This document shows, one piece after another, positions 12,301 through 24,800 of a stretch of 64,000 nt of DNA. Both the position numbers and the translations under genes were made by a program. A model generated the notes under the pieces. The model had not been told where the DNA came from and searched no databases. It worked only from the letters and a program-made list of their open reading frames with translations. How positions within the stretch are numbered: the first letter of the stretch is position 1; the number at the start of each line of letters is the position of its first letter. Source of the stretch: Monosporascus cannonballus (taxonomy: Eukaryota > Ascomycota > Sordariomycetes > Xylariales); contig QJNS01000316.1 of the NCBI GenBank assembly GCA_004154925.1, positions 1-64,000 on the forward strand, written 5' to 3'.

Positions 12301-12401
12301 ATGGTTACAATTACGTTGTACTAAGTCTGTTCTCGGATGACCTTTTTGGGAAGGACAAGCAGTTCATAGATTTGACTCTTGGCGAGCTCCTGAAGCGTTA
12401 G
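9303..12401 (+). CDS. DUF7580-like N-terminal region plus subtilisin-like serine peptidase (S8), frame broken at poly-A
   Basis: Starts at ATG 9303. The helical N-terminal part runs in one frame to a run of 14 A (10238-10251). After it the reading continues one frame back (SLQEFIKEG, then LAVLLSYAVLHLHGTPWL), a motif typical of fungal DUF7580-type proteins. One extra A, or a -1 slip, would restore a 941-residue protein. Introns: 10987-11064 (removes an in-frame TAA), 11254-11403 (GTACGT donor, CCTAAC branch) and 11726-11771 (phase 0). The C-terminal peptidase shows the S8 triad: Asp in AVLDSGVD (codon 11513), His in DGHGT (11618) and Ser in GTSYATP (12144). No signal peptide is seen, so it is probably intracellular. 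In fungi S8 domains occur as effector-like domains in NLR-type proteins; a role in self/non-self recognition is inference. It is divergent from the broken annexin gene. If the A run is correct, only the N-terminal part would be made. Confidence 0.85.
10238..10251 (+). repeat. Run of 14 A at the frame change inside the S8 gene
   Basis: An uninterrupted stretch of 14 adenines within codons for lysine. Frames before and after both carry family-like sequence and differ by -1. The run is a classic place for assembly indels, real length mutation, transcriptional slippage or ribosomal -1 slippage. Confidence 0.9.
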
Positions 12402-12550
12402 GAAGCGAGAGCATTTTGGTATACCCCATGCTTGCAGTTTGGCACATGGAATTCGAAATATAATAGTTCTGTGTGCATCAAACCACAGGAAAATTGTCCT
12501 ATAAGTCATATACAGGTTGAGATGTGTAGTACCGCCAACCTCGCAAACAA

Positions 12551-13496
12551 TCACTCTACATCGTCAGGGTCCTCAGCCTTCGGAACAGCGCAAGCGACGA
12601 CTGTGTCGCCCTCCATCAACTCGCCCTCCTCGTAGCCTTCGTCCTCTGGCTTTGGATTCTCCTAGGACGATATGAAAAGACCCGGAAGGTCTTCCCCTAT
12701 CTTGTTAATCTTGTCCTCTAGCAATGCGCCCTTCGTATAGTCATCGTTAACGTCCACCGCCCGAGTCATGTTCACATGGACCTTGCGAACCCGAAAAGCA
12801 AAGACGAAGTCACTGCTCCCTTCCCAAGTTGTGCCCTTTTTAGTCTCCGTCTTACCTTCGACTCCGGGCTCAACGCTGACCAGAGCGGTGCCGTCGACTG
12901 CGACCGCGGCCTTGCCGCCATGCGATCGGGACGTGTGCGAGTTGGCCTTGGCCCCGTAGACGTTCTTGAGCCCAGTAACAATGTGGACAGGCTTGCGATA
13001 GCGGGATCTGTCCAGATGGCGCCGCACCGCCGCGGCTTCGATGCACTTCTGGATGTAGTCGTCTTTCGGGATGAATCGCTTGGTCTCTACCGGTTTGAAG
13101 GCGTACACCTCGTCGTCACTGGGCTCCATCAGTAGCTGCATTGGAGGTTATGTTACAGTGCACATGCGACGTCTGCGAGCACTCGGCCCAGCTGACGTGG
13201 GCGGATAGCGGACGCGAGTACCTGTTCTTCTAGTTGGCACTGACATCGACGCCGACGCCGAAAATGCTTAAGAATTTGGTAAAGATTGAGAACTTCCCCT
13301 CTCTGAGCTTCTCCTTGGAGTGTTCAACCTCAGTCTTTTCCGACGAGAACACCTCAGAGTGGGTCGGCAGCGGCGCCGTGTACAATGGCTGCTCTGGCAT
13401 CTTTATTGATGTGAGGACATTGCCAGGCTTGATAGGCCCTTCTGGAGGCCAATCCTACGTCGGAGCGTAATAGAAGTGGAAAACGTTGTTCGCCAT
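12551..13496 (-). pseudogene. Broken conserved fungal hypothetical protein
   Basis: From ATG 13496 the minus strand reads MANNVFHFYYAPT, a TAG (13455-13457), then DWPPEGPIKPGNVL and EKLREGKFSIFTKFLSIFGVGVD. After a TAG at 13230-13232 and a probable intron (about 13140-13245, exact ends uncertain) it resumes with DEVYAFKPVETKRF, SRYRKPVHIVTGLK and EGSSDFVFAFRVRKV. A third TAG (12662-12664) is followed in frame by a family-like acidic tail, EGYEEGELMEGDTVVACAVP, ending at TGA 12551-12553. I recognise the arrangement as a conserved fungal protein of unknown function; no catalytic motif is evident. At least one premature stop fits CAG to TAG (Gln lost) and another TGG to TAG. It is convergent with the S8 gene, 149 bp away. 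If the stops are real it is dead. Confidence 0.65.
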
Positions 13497-13888
13497 GCCT
13501 TATGACTCATTTGTTCTGCAATCTCAGTCTCGGGACCCGGGGAGTCGTGAGGGGTGCATGCTCCAGATGCACCTGCGGTGCGAAAGGTGCGACACGCCAC
13601 AGACGCATAATCGCGGGACAATACCGGTTCCCTATGCTTCAGACGGCACCAAAAAGGCCATGTTGTGCAGATGAGGGAACAAAGGCTTGGACGCAGCATG
13701 CATTTTTGCCATCGGTCTTTCCTCTTTCCTGTAACGGTTGCCCCAGCTGGCTCAGGCCTCTCTGGCTTGTCATCAAAGTTTCCCATATACGATTCTCATT
13801 TTCCTGTTTTATCCAATCAGAATGTATATCCGCATAACGAACCAGGGATGGCTAAGTTGTACTATGGTGTTAGGGGTAAAGTGTGGGC
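13497..13888. other. Flank between last gene and transposon complex
   Basis: About 390 bp with near-normal composition grading into the AT-rich block. A segment around 13740-13790 resembles one around 14195-14240 (shared GCTCAG then TCTCTGGCT). No gene recognised; the frames here are short and family-free. Confidence 0.4.
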
Positions 13889-13890
13889 TA

Positions 13891-13958
13891 GCCAAGTGTG
13901 CTATAACACACCAAATACGGATATATTACCTATTCATCGAAATATACATGTTCCATTA
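13891..13958 (+). repeat. Left terminal inverted repeat of the pogo-like element
   Basis: Matches the minus strand of 51957-52024. The first 28 bases differ at only two positions, both A here against G in the partner; the rest is about 70 percent alike. It contains a near-palindrome GTGTGCTATAACACAC. Confidence 0.7.
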
Positions 13959-14711
13959 ATTACTAATTATAAACAAGACGTATTATGGCACCGGAACGGA
14001 GAGGCGACGCGTATACTAATCACTAAGGAAAAGCTCATATTTTAAGACAGGAAAAGAAAAGAGAAGCTCTATAATGCCAAATCCAGGAAGGTAAGCAAAT
14101 AAAGTGGCCGCACGAGCCACCCAACACCCAGTTTCCCTATCGAGATGATAACATCATCACCCTCCTCTTGCAAAAAGCTTCGCCCTCCTTACCTCAACTA
14201 GCTCAGACGTCTCTGGCTCGTTTTCCCACTTTCTTCAAAATTACTCAAATACCGCTTTATAACGTTATATATTAATTGATTAAATACCAAATTCTTGCAC
14301 CGAACTAACGAAATTCAAATTATTGTTACACAAAAACGATTTCGTTTTATATATTTACGTTTTATAAAACAACTTTGAAAAAATCTAATAATAATAATAA
14401 GATTTTATAATTATATATAAATATATATATATATATCATTTTCTTTTATTAATTTAAAACGTTTACAAAATCATGATATAAATCGAAAAGTTTTTAATTT
14501 TTTAAATAATAAAAGTAAATAAATATATAAAAAGTAAGACGTATACTTAGTATATTATTATTCATTACTATATCAATAATAAGTGAAGAACAACATAATA
14601 ATAATTTCTTCTTTACGTGGTTAATATATATACGGCGTACTTTTTTATTACTTATATTAGTTTATTATGTTATTTTTATTATTACTATGATTGTTTTAAA
14701 ATTAATAAAAC
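13959..14711. other. Interior of the pogo-like relic, no frame readable
   Basis: Composition falls from normal to extremely AT-rich around 14250. Contains (AAT)n and (TA)n runs near 14388-14435. No protein motif could be read on either strand. It ends in AAAAC (14707-14711), the target duplication of element B. Confidence 0.4.
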
Positions 14712-14906
14712 TATTATAATCTAAACTAAGATGGGTTGCAGAAAAGAGTCGGATTTAGGCGAAAAAGGTTACGTAATTTAGATCTCTTTTAGCAACAAAA
14801 TATAAATAAATCCATATAGAACTAATCGAATCTAATAGCATTATATCTGTAACGGTATTAAGATTTAATAAAAATGTAATTAAATTGTAAAAAATATATA
14901 TGTTCG
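14712..14906 (+). repeat. Element B 5' LTR, first part
   Basis: Aligns with the start of the B 3' LTR at 28015 (TGTT...CCAAGAT, here altered by C-to-T and G-to-A changes). Interrupted by element A; the last five bases GTTCG are one copy of A's target duplication. Confidence 0.8.
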
Positions 14907-15259
14907 TGTCATGACCCGGCAAGCCACGGTCTCTAGAAACGGTCTGTTAGAACCCAACCACAAGTGCGCGGTAGGGCAGGTCACGTGATAGATCACCAAC
15001 TTACTAGTGGTAAGCCAGTAAGCCGGATTATTAATTTATTAATAATAAATTAACAAATTAAATCTAAATATATACGTTTATTATTTTTATAATTTAAATA
15101 GTTTTAAGTTATAATAATAATTCGTTACTTAAATTGTTTTTAGTATTACGAAATATAATATAATTATTATATTAATTATTTAAAATCTTGCGATATTTTT
15201 ATTAATATAAACTTGTATAATTAAGACTTAATAATCAATTAAATCTTTTAAGTATTATA
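14907..15259 (+). repeat. Element A 5' LTR
   Basis: Begins TGTCATGACC, contains TCACGTGA at about 14981, a 35-bp unit starting with CTTACTAGTG at 15000, a TATATACG box, and ends GTATTATA. Shorter than its 3' partner by exactly one 35-bp unit in U3; the remaining 183 bp downstream of TATATACG are collinear. Confidence 0.85.
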
Positions 15260-18200
15260 CGTTATAAGTTTTTATTTAATAATATTATTAAATTTCAAAT
15301 AATATTATTAAATTTTAAATAATATTATTAATGTTATATTTATTAGCAAATAACCCGAATAACCTATTTATCAAATTTTTGATTACTCGGATATTAAAAT
15401 GGAATCCGAGGAGGAAAAGGAAAAACCTTGCGTTTTTCGTGAAAAAGTTCTTCGATAACTGGATGTCATAAACGAACGTATTTTTTAACTTAAGAAAAAT
15501 AATAATAATCTTACGACGTCCTTTTAAGCTGCTTATAAAAAATATAAGAAAAAAAAAGACTTCCGAAACCGGACAACCTTTTCGAATAAGTTAAATTATT
15601 TTGCTAAATATTACCAAAAAATTAAAACAAATCTTTAAATTTTCCAAATTAGAACTTTTCGACGGAATTTTAATTAAGTCATAATTATTTTTAATTTAAT
15701 GCCGAATATATTTTAAATATTTTCTCATTTAATTAAAAATAATTATTTGATTAATCGAAAAACAAACTTTGAAAGTAATATAAATTTATAACAGTTACGA
15801 ATAATTCGAAAAAATATTAAAAAAGGGTTTTAAAATAATAAATAAAAATTAAAAATTAAAATACAAATTTTACAATTACGATAAAATAATTAATATTTAA
15901 TTACAGTAATACGTTAATTTAGCTAGCTGCTAAATTAAATTAAAAATTAAAGATATTAATAATTAAGTTTTTCGACGATCTAAAACAATATAAAAGGAAT
16001 TTTTTAAATTTAATCGCCCTAATTATTTATCGGGTTATATTATTATAATAATTAAAATTAACGATCGGCAATACGCATAACGTATTAAAAGTATTAAAAG
16101 AAAAAATAATAATAAACCCCGATATACGGCTAATATTAACGCTTTTCGGTATAGTATTATTTCTTACGGCATAAAATAAGAATTTATGGAACTAAAAGTT
16201 ATTTATAGGAAAAATTAAAATCAAACTAAATGCTATAATTATAACAAAATAAAACATAAGGTAATATAGTATAAGGCATTTAAAAAGCCCAGTTAGAATA
16301 ATTGGAAATTTATACTTAAAGGATAATTTAAAAAGAATTAAAAAGCCGAAAATAAATTTATTAATATAATTTAACCTAAGTATATACCGGGTCTCCTATA
16401 GCGAAAAATACAATAAGGAATACGAAAAGCTAGAAAGCAAATTTAACAAATATTGCGAATTTAACAAAAAAATTATAAAAATAATTATGCGAATATTAGG
16501 ATTAGATAAAAAGAATCTGTCCCGAAACCACTAATTAATACGGCAAAATGTATGCTATATATTATCGACGCTAAGATTATCCCGATTATGAAAAACGGAA
16601 ACAATATATTTACGGACGGATTTCTTACATATATTATAAAGGATTTGATTTTTTAAACCAAACTGGAAGTAAAAAATATAATAAATAATAATATTAATAT
16701 TTTAGATTTAAAGCACTAAAATATTTAATAATTAGCCGAAGTAAAAAATTAGCCCGAAAAAAAAACAATACTTATACAAAAACTTTTTTTGTTGTTTTTA
16801 ATCATATAATTACTAAATAAAAAAAGGTTAATCTAGCGTATAATAAAAAACTATTACAAAAAATTATTATAGATTTTTAGTTTCACTTAATATTTATTAT
16901 AAACTTTTACGAAAAAAAGTTATTAAGAAAAAAATACGTAAATTAATAAGAAATCTTTAAAACAATAATTAGGATAACACATAATAGGATATGATTGCAA
17001 ATATAAAAAAATAATTTTTTCGATAAAACAGAAATTATAACAAAATCAAAAGTAATTAATACGATTCGAAAGAACAATACGCCGATAATAATAATAAATA
17101 TAACTTAATGCGTTAAACGAAAAAATACAAATAAAGCTTAATAAATTCGAACAAAAATTAAAAAAAAAACAAATTGCTTATAAAAAAAGAGCAAAATAAC
17201 AAAACCTAAAGAAATTAAAAGAAGTTTATACGAAAGGCTTTAAACGCGATAATAAAAGCCGTTAATAATTTTATTACTCTAAATATACGAATCGAAACGT
17301 ATTAATATACTGTAATAATAAATTGCGGAATTCTGGGCGGGAATTATATGATACTAGATATAATTAATAAGCTTAAACTGTTATAAAGATATAAATTAAA
17401 ACCTTATAAGATAACAAATTCCGAAAATTAAGAAGTCGCTTATAATAACGGAAACATTATCCGCGAAATTAATTATTTCGAGATTTTTATTTAACAACGA
17501 TAGCAAATAGTTAATTTCGATATTATTTTATTCGAAAATTACGATATGATCTTAGGATTATTATGGATACGTCAATACGAAATTTTAATTAATAAAAAAA
17601 ATAGTTAAATAAGGTTTATTATATACCTTATTAATAAATAAAAAAAGGAAAATTAAAATCTTAATATTCGATTAATAATAACAATAAATACAAGTATCAA
17701 AATACGATAAAAATCTTATTACTTAAAAAGATAACACATAAAAAAAACGAGTATTAAAGAAAAATACGACGTATCGTTATTATTATTAAAACGAAATTAA
17801 AATAATTAAATAACAATTTAGAATAATAGTAGCCCTAAAAGTTAAAAATTCTGATTAATGTATTATTATAATATTATAGATACGAATAGCTTTTCAAAAA
17901 ACTTAATACGAAATCATGAGAATATAAGAAATAAAATTATAAGATATTTTTTAAACAAAGATTTTCGACAAAGTCTTATCTTATTTACAATTTTAGCGGA
18001 AACGAATTACGTATTTCAGAAAATATCTGGAAAATCGGTTATAGAAAAAAAATAAATTCGATTTTCGAAATTATTAGCAAGATACCCTAAATTCTTTATA
18101 CGAAAGAAAAATAAAAAATTGCGACTTATAGTTAATTATCGGTAATTAGACGATATTATTATTAAAGATCGAATATCATTATTTCTAATTACAGAAATAA

Positions 18201-21200
18201 AAAACCGACTTTACGGAGCGAAATAATTTATAATATTTGATTTTAAAAATAGATCTAACTTTATTAAAATTAAAAAAGGATACGAATAGAAAATAGCTTT
18301 TAGGACGAAATACGCATTATTTAAATATTTGGTTATACTAATAGGATTTATAAACGTACCAGTAATTTTTTAACGGATGGTAAATTAGATATTACGAAAA
18401 TATCTCGATATTTTCGTCGTTTATTATCTCGATAATATTTTTATTTTTTTAAAGACGGAAAACATATATATAAGATACGTTTATAAATTTCTTTAAGTTA
18501 TATAGGACGTAAAATTATATATTAACGTAAAAAAAGCTAGTTCTATAAATAAAAAGTGGAATATTTAGAATATGTTATTATCTTAAAACATATTAGAATA
18601 AACTCTAAGAAAATTGCTACAATTATAGAATTACAAATATTAATAATAATTAAGGATGTATAAATATTTCTTAAATTCGCCAATTATTACGGGATTTTTA
18701 TTTAAAATTTTAGCAAAATAAATATACCTTTAACGAATTTTACGAAAGAAAAGTTTAAATAAATACTAAATACGGAGAAAATATTTTAGAATATTAAAGA
18801 TGCGATTATCAACAAATTAGTATTAATTATATGCGATTTAAATTGCCGCGTTAAATTAAAAACCGATATTTTGGATTACGCGTTAAACGTAATAATCGAA
18901 TAAGGAAATAATTAAAGCAAATTATACCTTATTATATTCTTTTCGTACAAATTAAAAAAACCAAATTTAATTAAAGCATTCTAAATAAGAAATGAACGGC
19001 TATTATTATAACATTTCCAAAGTTTAAGCACTTTCTAAAAGAAAAATTATATTAGGTTAAGGTTTATATAAATTATCAAAGGTTTATCCGATTTATTACG
19101 ACCAGGGAATTTATAAGATAATAATTTCGTTATGCGGAAAAATTGGCGAACTTTAATTTCGTTATTATTTATAGGAAAGGTTTAGGAAATAGTAGAGCAA
19201 ATACCTTAAATAAGCGACCAAACCTTAAAAAGAAATTGGTTAAAGTTAAGTATATAATTTTCGATATTATTATAGAAGAACATTTACGCCCGCGATAAAT
19301 TGCGATAATTCGAGCAATACCTTTCGATATGTACTAGAAGATTAAGCAATATAACAATATTATCCTAGAAAACCAAAAAGCAGATAACATATAAGTTCTA
19401 AAGGAATACTAAAAAGATCTAATATAAGAAATATACGAATATTAATTATACGGATATCCAGAGATTTAGAAAATCTTAAAACGGCTTTAACGCATATATT
19501 CTTTTTCTAAAAAAAAATCAGCGGTACAAAAATTCATATGGCAATATGCTATTTATGTTTGAACGAAATTGTGACGATATAAGCCCTACGGAAAATTACT
19601 GTTATTATTAGTCGTAAAACGACTATAATATTTAATTACATTTAACTTTATTACCAAACTTATATATTAAAAAAATCTAATTATAAAAATATATTATAAT
19701 AACATTTTCGTAATCGTTAACCGAGTTACGAAGTTTTCCTGTTTTTTACCATATCATAAGAATATAAACGCCGAACAAATAGCATATATTTTTTTCAGAT
19801 ATATTTTTAACATATACAAATTATTAATAAAAATTATTTTAAATAAAAAATCGATATTCGTATTTAAATTTTGACAAAACCTTATGGCATAAATCGGCTT
19901 AAATCACAAGTTATCTAATATATTTAAATCTTAAATATATAAATGTATAAATAAAATAAATAAATTAAATTTTAAATATTTACTTACGATATTATATTAA
20001 TTACGAATAAAATACCTAAATTAAGAAATTATTAATCGTCTAACTAACTTATATTATTAATTATTAGGAAATTATCAAAATAATATTTACGAAAGTAAAT
20101 TTTCGATTTATTTTAAATTTTATAGAAAAATATATAATATTAATCGAATTAATATTAAAGTAATTTTTACGTTACAATTATTACGATAATTATATTAAAA
20201 AATAAATATAAAAATAAAATTCGTACAAAGTTAAATAAGCAAATATTATAATTAAATAAAAATAAAAATATTAACCTTTGAAAATAGGGAAATACTTTTT
20301 TCCGTGACAAAAAATATTTAAATAAAAAGACCTAATAAAAAATTCGATTTTAAATATATCGGTCTATATAAAATCGCTAGGAAAAACTGGAAAAATATAT
20401 ATATATTAAAATTTTCACCCAAAATCAAATTCTATTTAATTTTGTATATTTCTTTATTCGAATTAAAAGCAGATATAATTAAAGTATATGTAATATAGAA
20501 CGATATAAATGTAAAAAATAAATAAGTATACGAAAGAAAGAAAATTCTTAATATGCGAAAACAAAATAGATTTAACTAATACTTAATTAAGTAGAAAAAA
20601 CACCCGGACTTCGAAAATATTTAAAAACTTACTAAAAACCTTATTAGCGCCCAACGCCTATTAAAAAGTTTTACCAATAACGACAGAAGCACCAGAAATA
20701 ATAGCATCTTAATTTATAAAATCTAAGAAAAAAAGCCTTTAGTTTACCGCATTCTAATTAATAACGTCTATTTTATCTTAGGCCTATACCTCGATTACAG
20801 ATGTCAATTCCATTATGTAAAATTGTAAAAATCGTTTAAAAACTATAAAGCATAATTAATAAATTTTACACCTTGAGATTAATAGTACTGGCGCTAATAA
20901 CGTATACGAAAAAAACTTGCAAAAACTTTAAACAATGATTTTTTGGCCATAAAATTTTTCTCTTTATAATATAACGATTAATTATAAACTAAAAAATTTT
21001 GTTTCGTTATACGAACGACTTTACGAATATATTCTTTATAACGAAAAACCCCGTTTATCATTTGGCAATTTAATTACTAAGCAAAATAAAAAAAATAAAA
21101 TATCGTATTAAAACTTTCAAATTGAATTAAATTAGATAAGGCAAATCGTTATTTACGAAAACGACGTTTAAAGATACCGGAAAATATGTTAAATAAATAT

Positions 21201-21260
21201 AAGAGGCTTATTGAAAAAAAAGAAACTTTTAAGGGCAAAATTTGTAAAAAAGAAAGATCG
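15260..21260 (+). pseudogene. Gag-pol relic of element A
   Basis: No open frame survives, but translated fragments show protease, YLD(N) reverse transcriptase, RNase H, HHCC-type integrase and the chromodomain phrase KHPDFEN around 20600. Ty3/gypsy order with a C-terminal chromodomain defines a chromovirus. Trp codons have typically become TAG, TGA or TAA. Confidence 0.75.
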
Positions 21261-21648
21261 TGTTATAACTCGACAAACCACGGTTTCTAGAAACGGTCTA
21301 TTAGGACCTAACCATAAGTGCGCGGTAAGGCAGATTACGTAATGGATTATTAACTTATTAATAATAAGCCAGTAAGCCGGATGATTAACTTACTAATAAT
21401 AAGCTAATAAGCCGAATTATCAACTTACTAGTGATAAGTCAGTAAACCAGATTAAGATATATACGTTTATTATTTTTATAATTTAGATAGCTTTAACTTA
21501 TAATAATAATTCGTTGTCTAAAGCGCCCTTAGTATTACGAAACGTAATACGATTACTATATCCATTGCTCAGAATCCAACGATATTCCTGCTAATATAAA
21601 CCCGTACGACTAAGGTTTAATAGTTGATTAAACCCTCTAGCCGTCAGA
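21261..21648 (+). repeat. Element A 3' LTR
   Basis: Starts TGTTATAACT and ends CCGTCAGA. U3 has two full 35-bp units plus a partial one, one more than the 5' LTR. GTTCG follows. Confidence 0.85.
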
Positions 21649-21653
21649 GTTCG

Positions 21654-21841
21654 TTATTTTGATAATGTAAATAATATTAATTTGTAATATTTATTAATAT
21701 AATTTCATTATTTTAAACACTTTTAATATTACAAGAGGTAATACGTTGTAGTACTTGTTACTTAGATTTTTACGATATTTTTATTAATATAAATCCGTAC
21801 GACTTAAGTTTAATAATTGGTTAAACTCTTTAGCCGTTATA
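21654..21841 (+). repeat. Element B 5' LTR, second part
   Basis: Continues the LTR interrupted at 14906 and matches the 3' half of 28015-28400. Ends GCCGTTATA just before the internal CGTTATAA sequence. Confidence 0.8.
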
Positions 21842-24800
21842 CGTTATAAACTTTTATTTAATAATACTCTTTAAGTTTAAATAATACCTTTTTAATTACT
21901 ATGTCGACTAATCAATAAAAAATCACCTTTTTAGCCGAAACTTACTTATGATATAAGATTTAAAAGTTTGAAAAATAAGTTTAACGGCTAATAGACTAGA
22001 TAGCAGTTATTTTAATTCCAACTATCGTATTAAAATATATAGTTAAAAAGCTTTAACCTTATGATAAGAAAGAAAGCGTTCAAAGTTTCCTTATTTAGGT
22101 ACGAATATATTTCTATTTTTAAGATTTAGACAAATCTGAGAATAAAATCTTTGCTGTAACGGCTTTTTTATGAGAGATGCCTTAGACTGATTCGAATCTG
22201 TTTTAAGAGGTTATCTAGAAAATGCTGAGACCGATTAAGAAAAAGTTATTAAAGTTTTGTTTTCTTATAATGTTAACTTTAAGAAAAAAACTAAAGGCTA
22301 CTTTTGAAAATCCAAACGAAAAACATACCGCAATATAATAAATTTTGCGATTATTATAAAAGATCGTACCTCGAAATATATTATTATATTTCGAAATTTT
22401 ATTAATAAAGTTAAATGGATTAATAATGAACGTAATAATTGAATCGACATATTTTATAAAAGATAAAAAAATAATATAAAAAATAGAATTATTAAACTTT
22501 TAAAACTTAAAACTTTAAATCGATATATTACCGAAGTTATTAAGATTAATAATAAGCTATATAAACGTGGTATAGAAAAAAATAGGTTTTTAAATACGGC
22601 GGATAATTAACAAATTATAAAAAAAAGATATATTATTTATTTTATGCGCCATAATACCAGGACTTGTAGATTTAGGAAAGATTTAATAAAAAAATTAGAG
22701 CCAAATCCAATACTTTAATTTCAGTAAAATAAGATATAAGGTCTTTAAATATCGAATATTTAAGAACGTTCTATAAAAAATAAAAACTAATACTTTTAAG
22801 ATAATTTAGAGAAAACTAAAAAAAACGGGCAAAAATATTAATATAATTCGAACTAAATACGTACTAGGTCTATTTTGGCGAAAAATCTAATAAGAAATAC
22901 GAGAAGCCTAAAAATTAACTTAGAAAGTATTTCGGAAATAATAAAACGACTTAAAAAGATAATTAGAAAAGTATTAGAATTGGTTTAAGAATATTTGTCC
23001 TGGAATCTCCGATTAATACGGCAGAATATACGTTATATATTGTTGACAATAAAAGTACTTTGATTATGAAAATTAAAAAACTGTATAATTATAAAAGAAT
23101 TACCCGTATATATTATAAAGGATTGGACTTTCCAAATTGAATTAGAAATAATAAAAACGATAAATAATAATATTGATATCTTCGATTTATGGCTTCGGAA
23201 AATAATGTTTATTAGTTAGTTACGATAAAAAGCTAGCTTAGGGAAAAGTAATTCTTGTAAGAAACCCCCTTTTGTTATTACGAATAGTATAATTACCAAA
23301 CGGAAAAAGAATCAATTTAGTATATTGTAGAAAAATATTGCGAAAGAGTTATTACGAATTCTCTTTTTTAATTAGTTTTTATTATTAATCTAGAAAATCG
23401 AAAAGTTATTGAAAAGAAAATACGTTAATTTATAGACAAATTATAGAACGATAATTAATACGACGTATAATAGAATGCGATCAAGATTATAGAAAAATAA
23501 ATTACTTAATAAAATAAAAAATTAAAAATAAAACGAAAAATAATTATTATAACTTTAGACACAAGTAAGTCGATAATAACGATAACTATAACAGCTTAAC
23601 GCGCTGTATAAGAAAATATAGATAAGGTTCGACAAATTCGAATAGAAATTAAAAGAAAAAAGTTATTTTTTAAAAAAGCCATAAAGTGACGAAATCTAGA
23701 AAAATTAAAAAGAATTCCCAAAAAAGGTTTTAAACGTAACAATAAAAGCCATTAATAATCTTATTACTCTGAATATACAAACTAGAATATATTAGTATAC
23801 CGTAATAGTAGACTGCGAAATTCTAGGCAAAAACTATATTCCGGCGAATATAATTAATAAACTTAGATTATTATAGAGATATAAGTTAAAACTTTATATA
23901 ATTACGAATACCGAAAATTAAGAGGTTGTTTAAGATAACGAAAAGGTTTTACGCGAAATTAATTACTTCGAGATTTTTTTTAAAGATAATACCAAATAAT
24001 AAATTTCGATATTATTTTATTTAGGAATTACGACATAATCTTAGAATTATTACAAATACGTTAATATATAATTTTAATTGATAAAGGAATTGATTAAATG
24101 AAATTTGCCTTGTCTTTTTTTCGAAAAATAAAAAAAAGAAAATAGAAGATTTTAACATTCGATCGAAAATGACGACGAATATAAGTATAAAGATATAACA
24201 GATATTTTATTATCTAAAAGAACAAAACATAAAAAAGAAACGAGTAATGAAGAAGAATACAACGTATTATTATTATTAAAGCGATATTAAGATAATTAAA
24301 TAACGATTTAAAGTAATAGTTCCAAAAGTGGAAGGACTTAATTAATATATTATTATAATATTACCGATATATATAATTTTTTTTAAAAAAGGCTTAATAC
24401 GAAACTACCAGAAAATAACGAATAGAATTATGAGATAGTTTTAAAAAAGGTTTATCGACGAAATTTTACTCTATTTACAATTTTAACGGAAATAAATTGC
24501 GCGCTTTTAAAGAATATTTAGAAAATCGATTATAAAAAGGATAAATTCAACTTTTCAAGTTGCTAACAGAATATTTAAAATTTTTTATACCAAAAACAAA
24601 ACGAAAAACTACGACTTATAGTTCATTAGTAATAACTAAATAATATTATTATTAAATACTAAAAATTATTGTTATTAGTTATAAATATAAAAATTTAATT
24701 TTACAAAGTTAAATAATTCATATTATTCGACCTTAATGATAAATATAACCTGATTAAGATTAAAAAAGGATACGAATAAAAATTAACTATGAGAATAAAA

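Larger units (their letters stand above)
14907..21648 (+). mobile_element. LTR retrotransposon A (Ty3/gypsy chromovirus), complete, nested in B
   Basis: 6742 bp with LTRs at 14907-15259 (353 bp) and 21261-21648 (388 bp), flanked by GTTCG on both sides (14902-14906, 21649-21653). Internal relics: gag near 15400-16350, protease near 17250-17500 (NCG-type site), reverse transcriptase with YLDN at 18425-18436 (second Asp lost), RNase H near 18830-19200, integrase near 19380-20200 and chromodomain near 20530-20670. Stops occur throughout, so it cannot encode proteins. Confidence 0.9.

Noticed and set aside
13503..13509. Second TGACTCA in the window
   Set aside because: It lies just before the start of a broken gene of unknown function, with no CCAAT cluster and no amino acid pathway link; a single heptamer can arise by chance.
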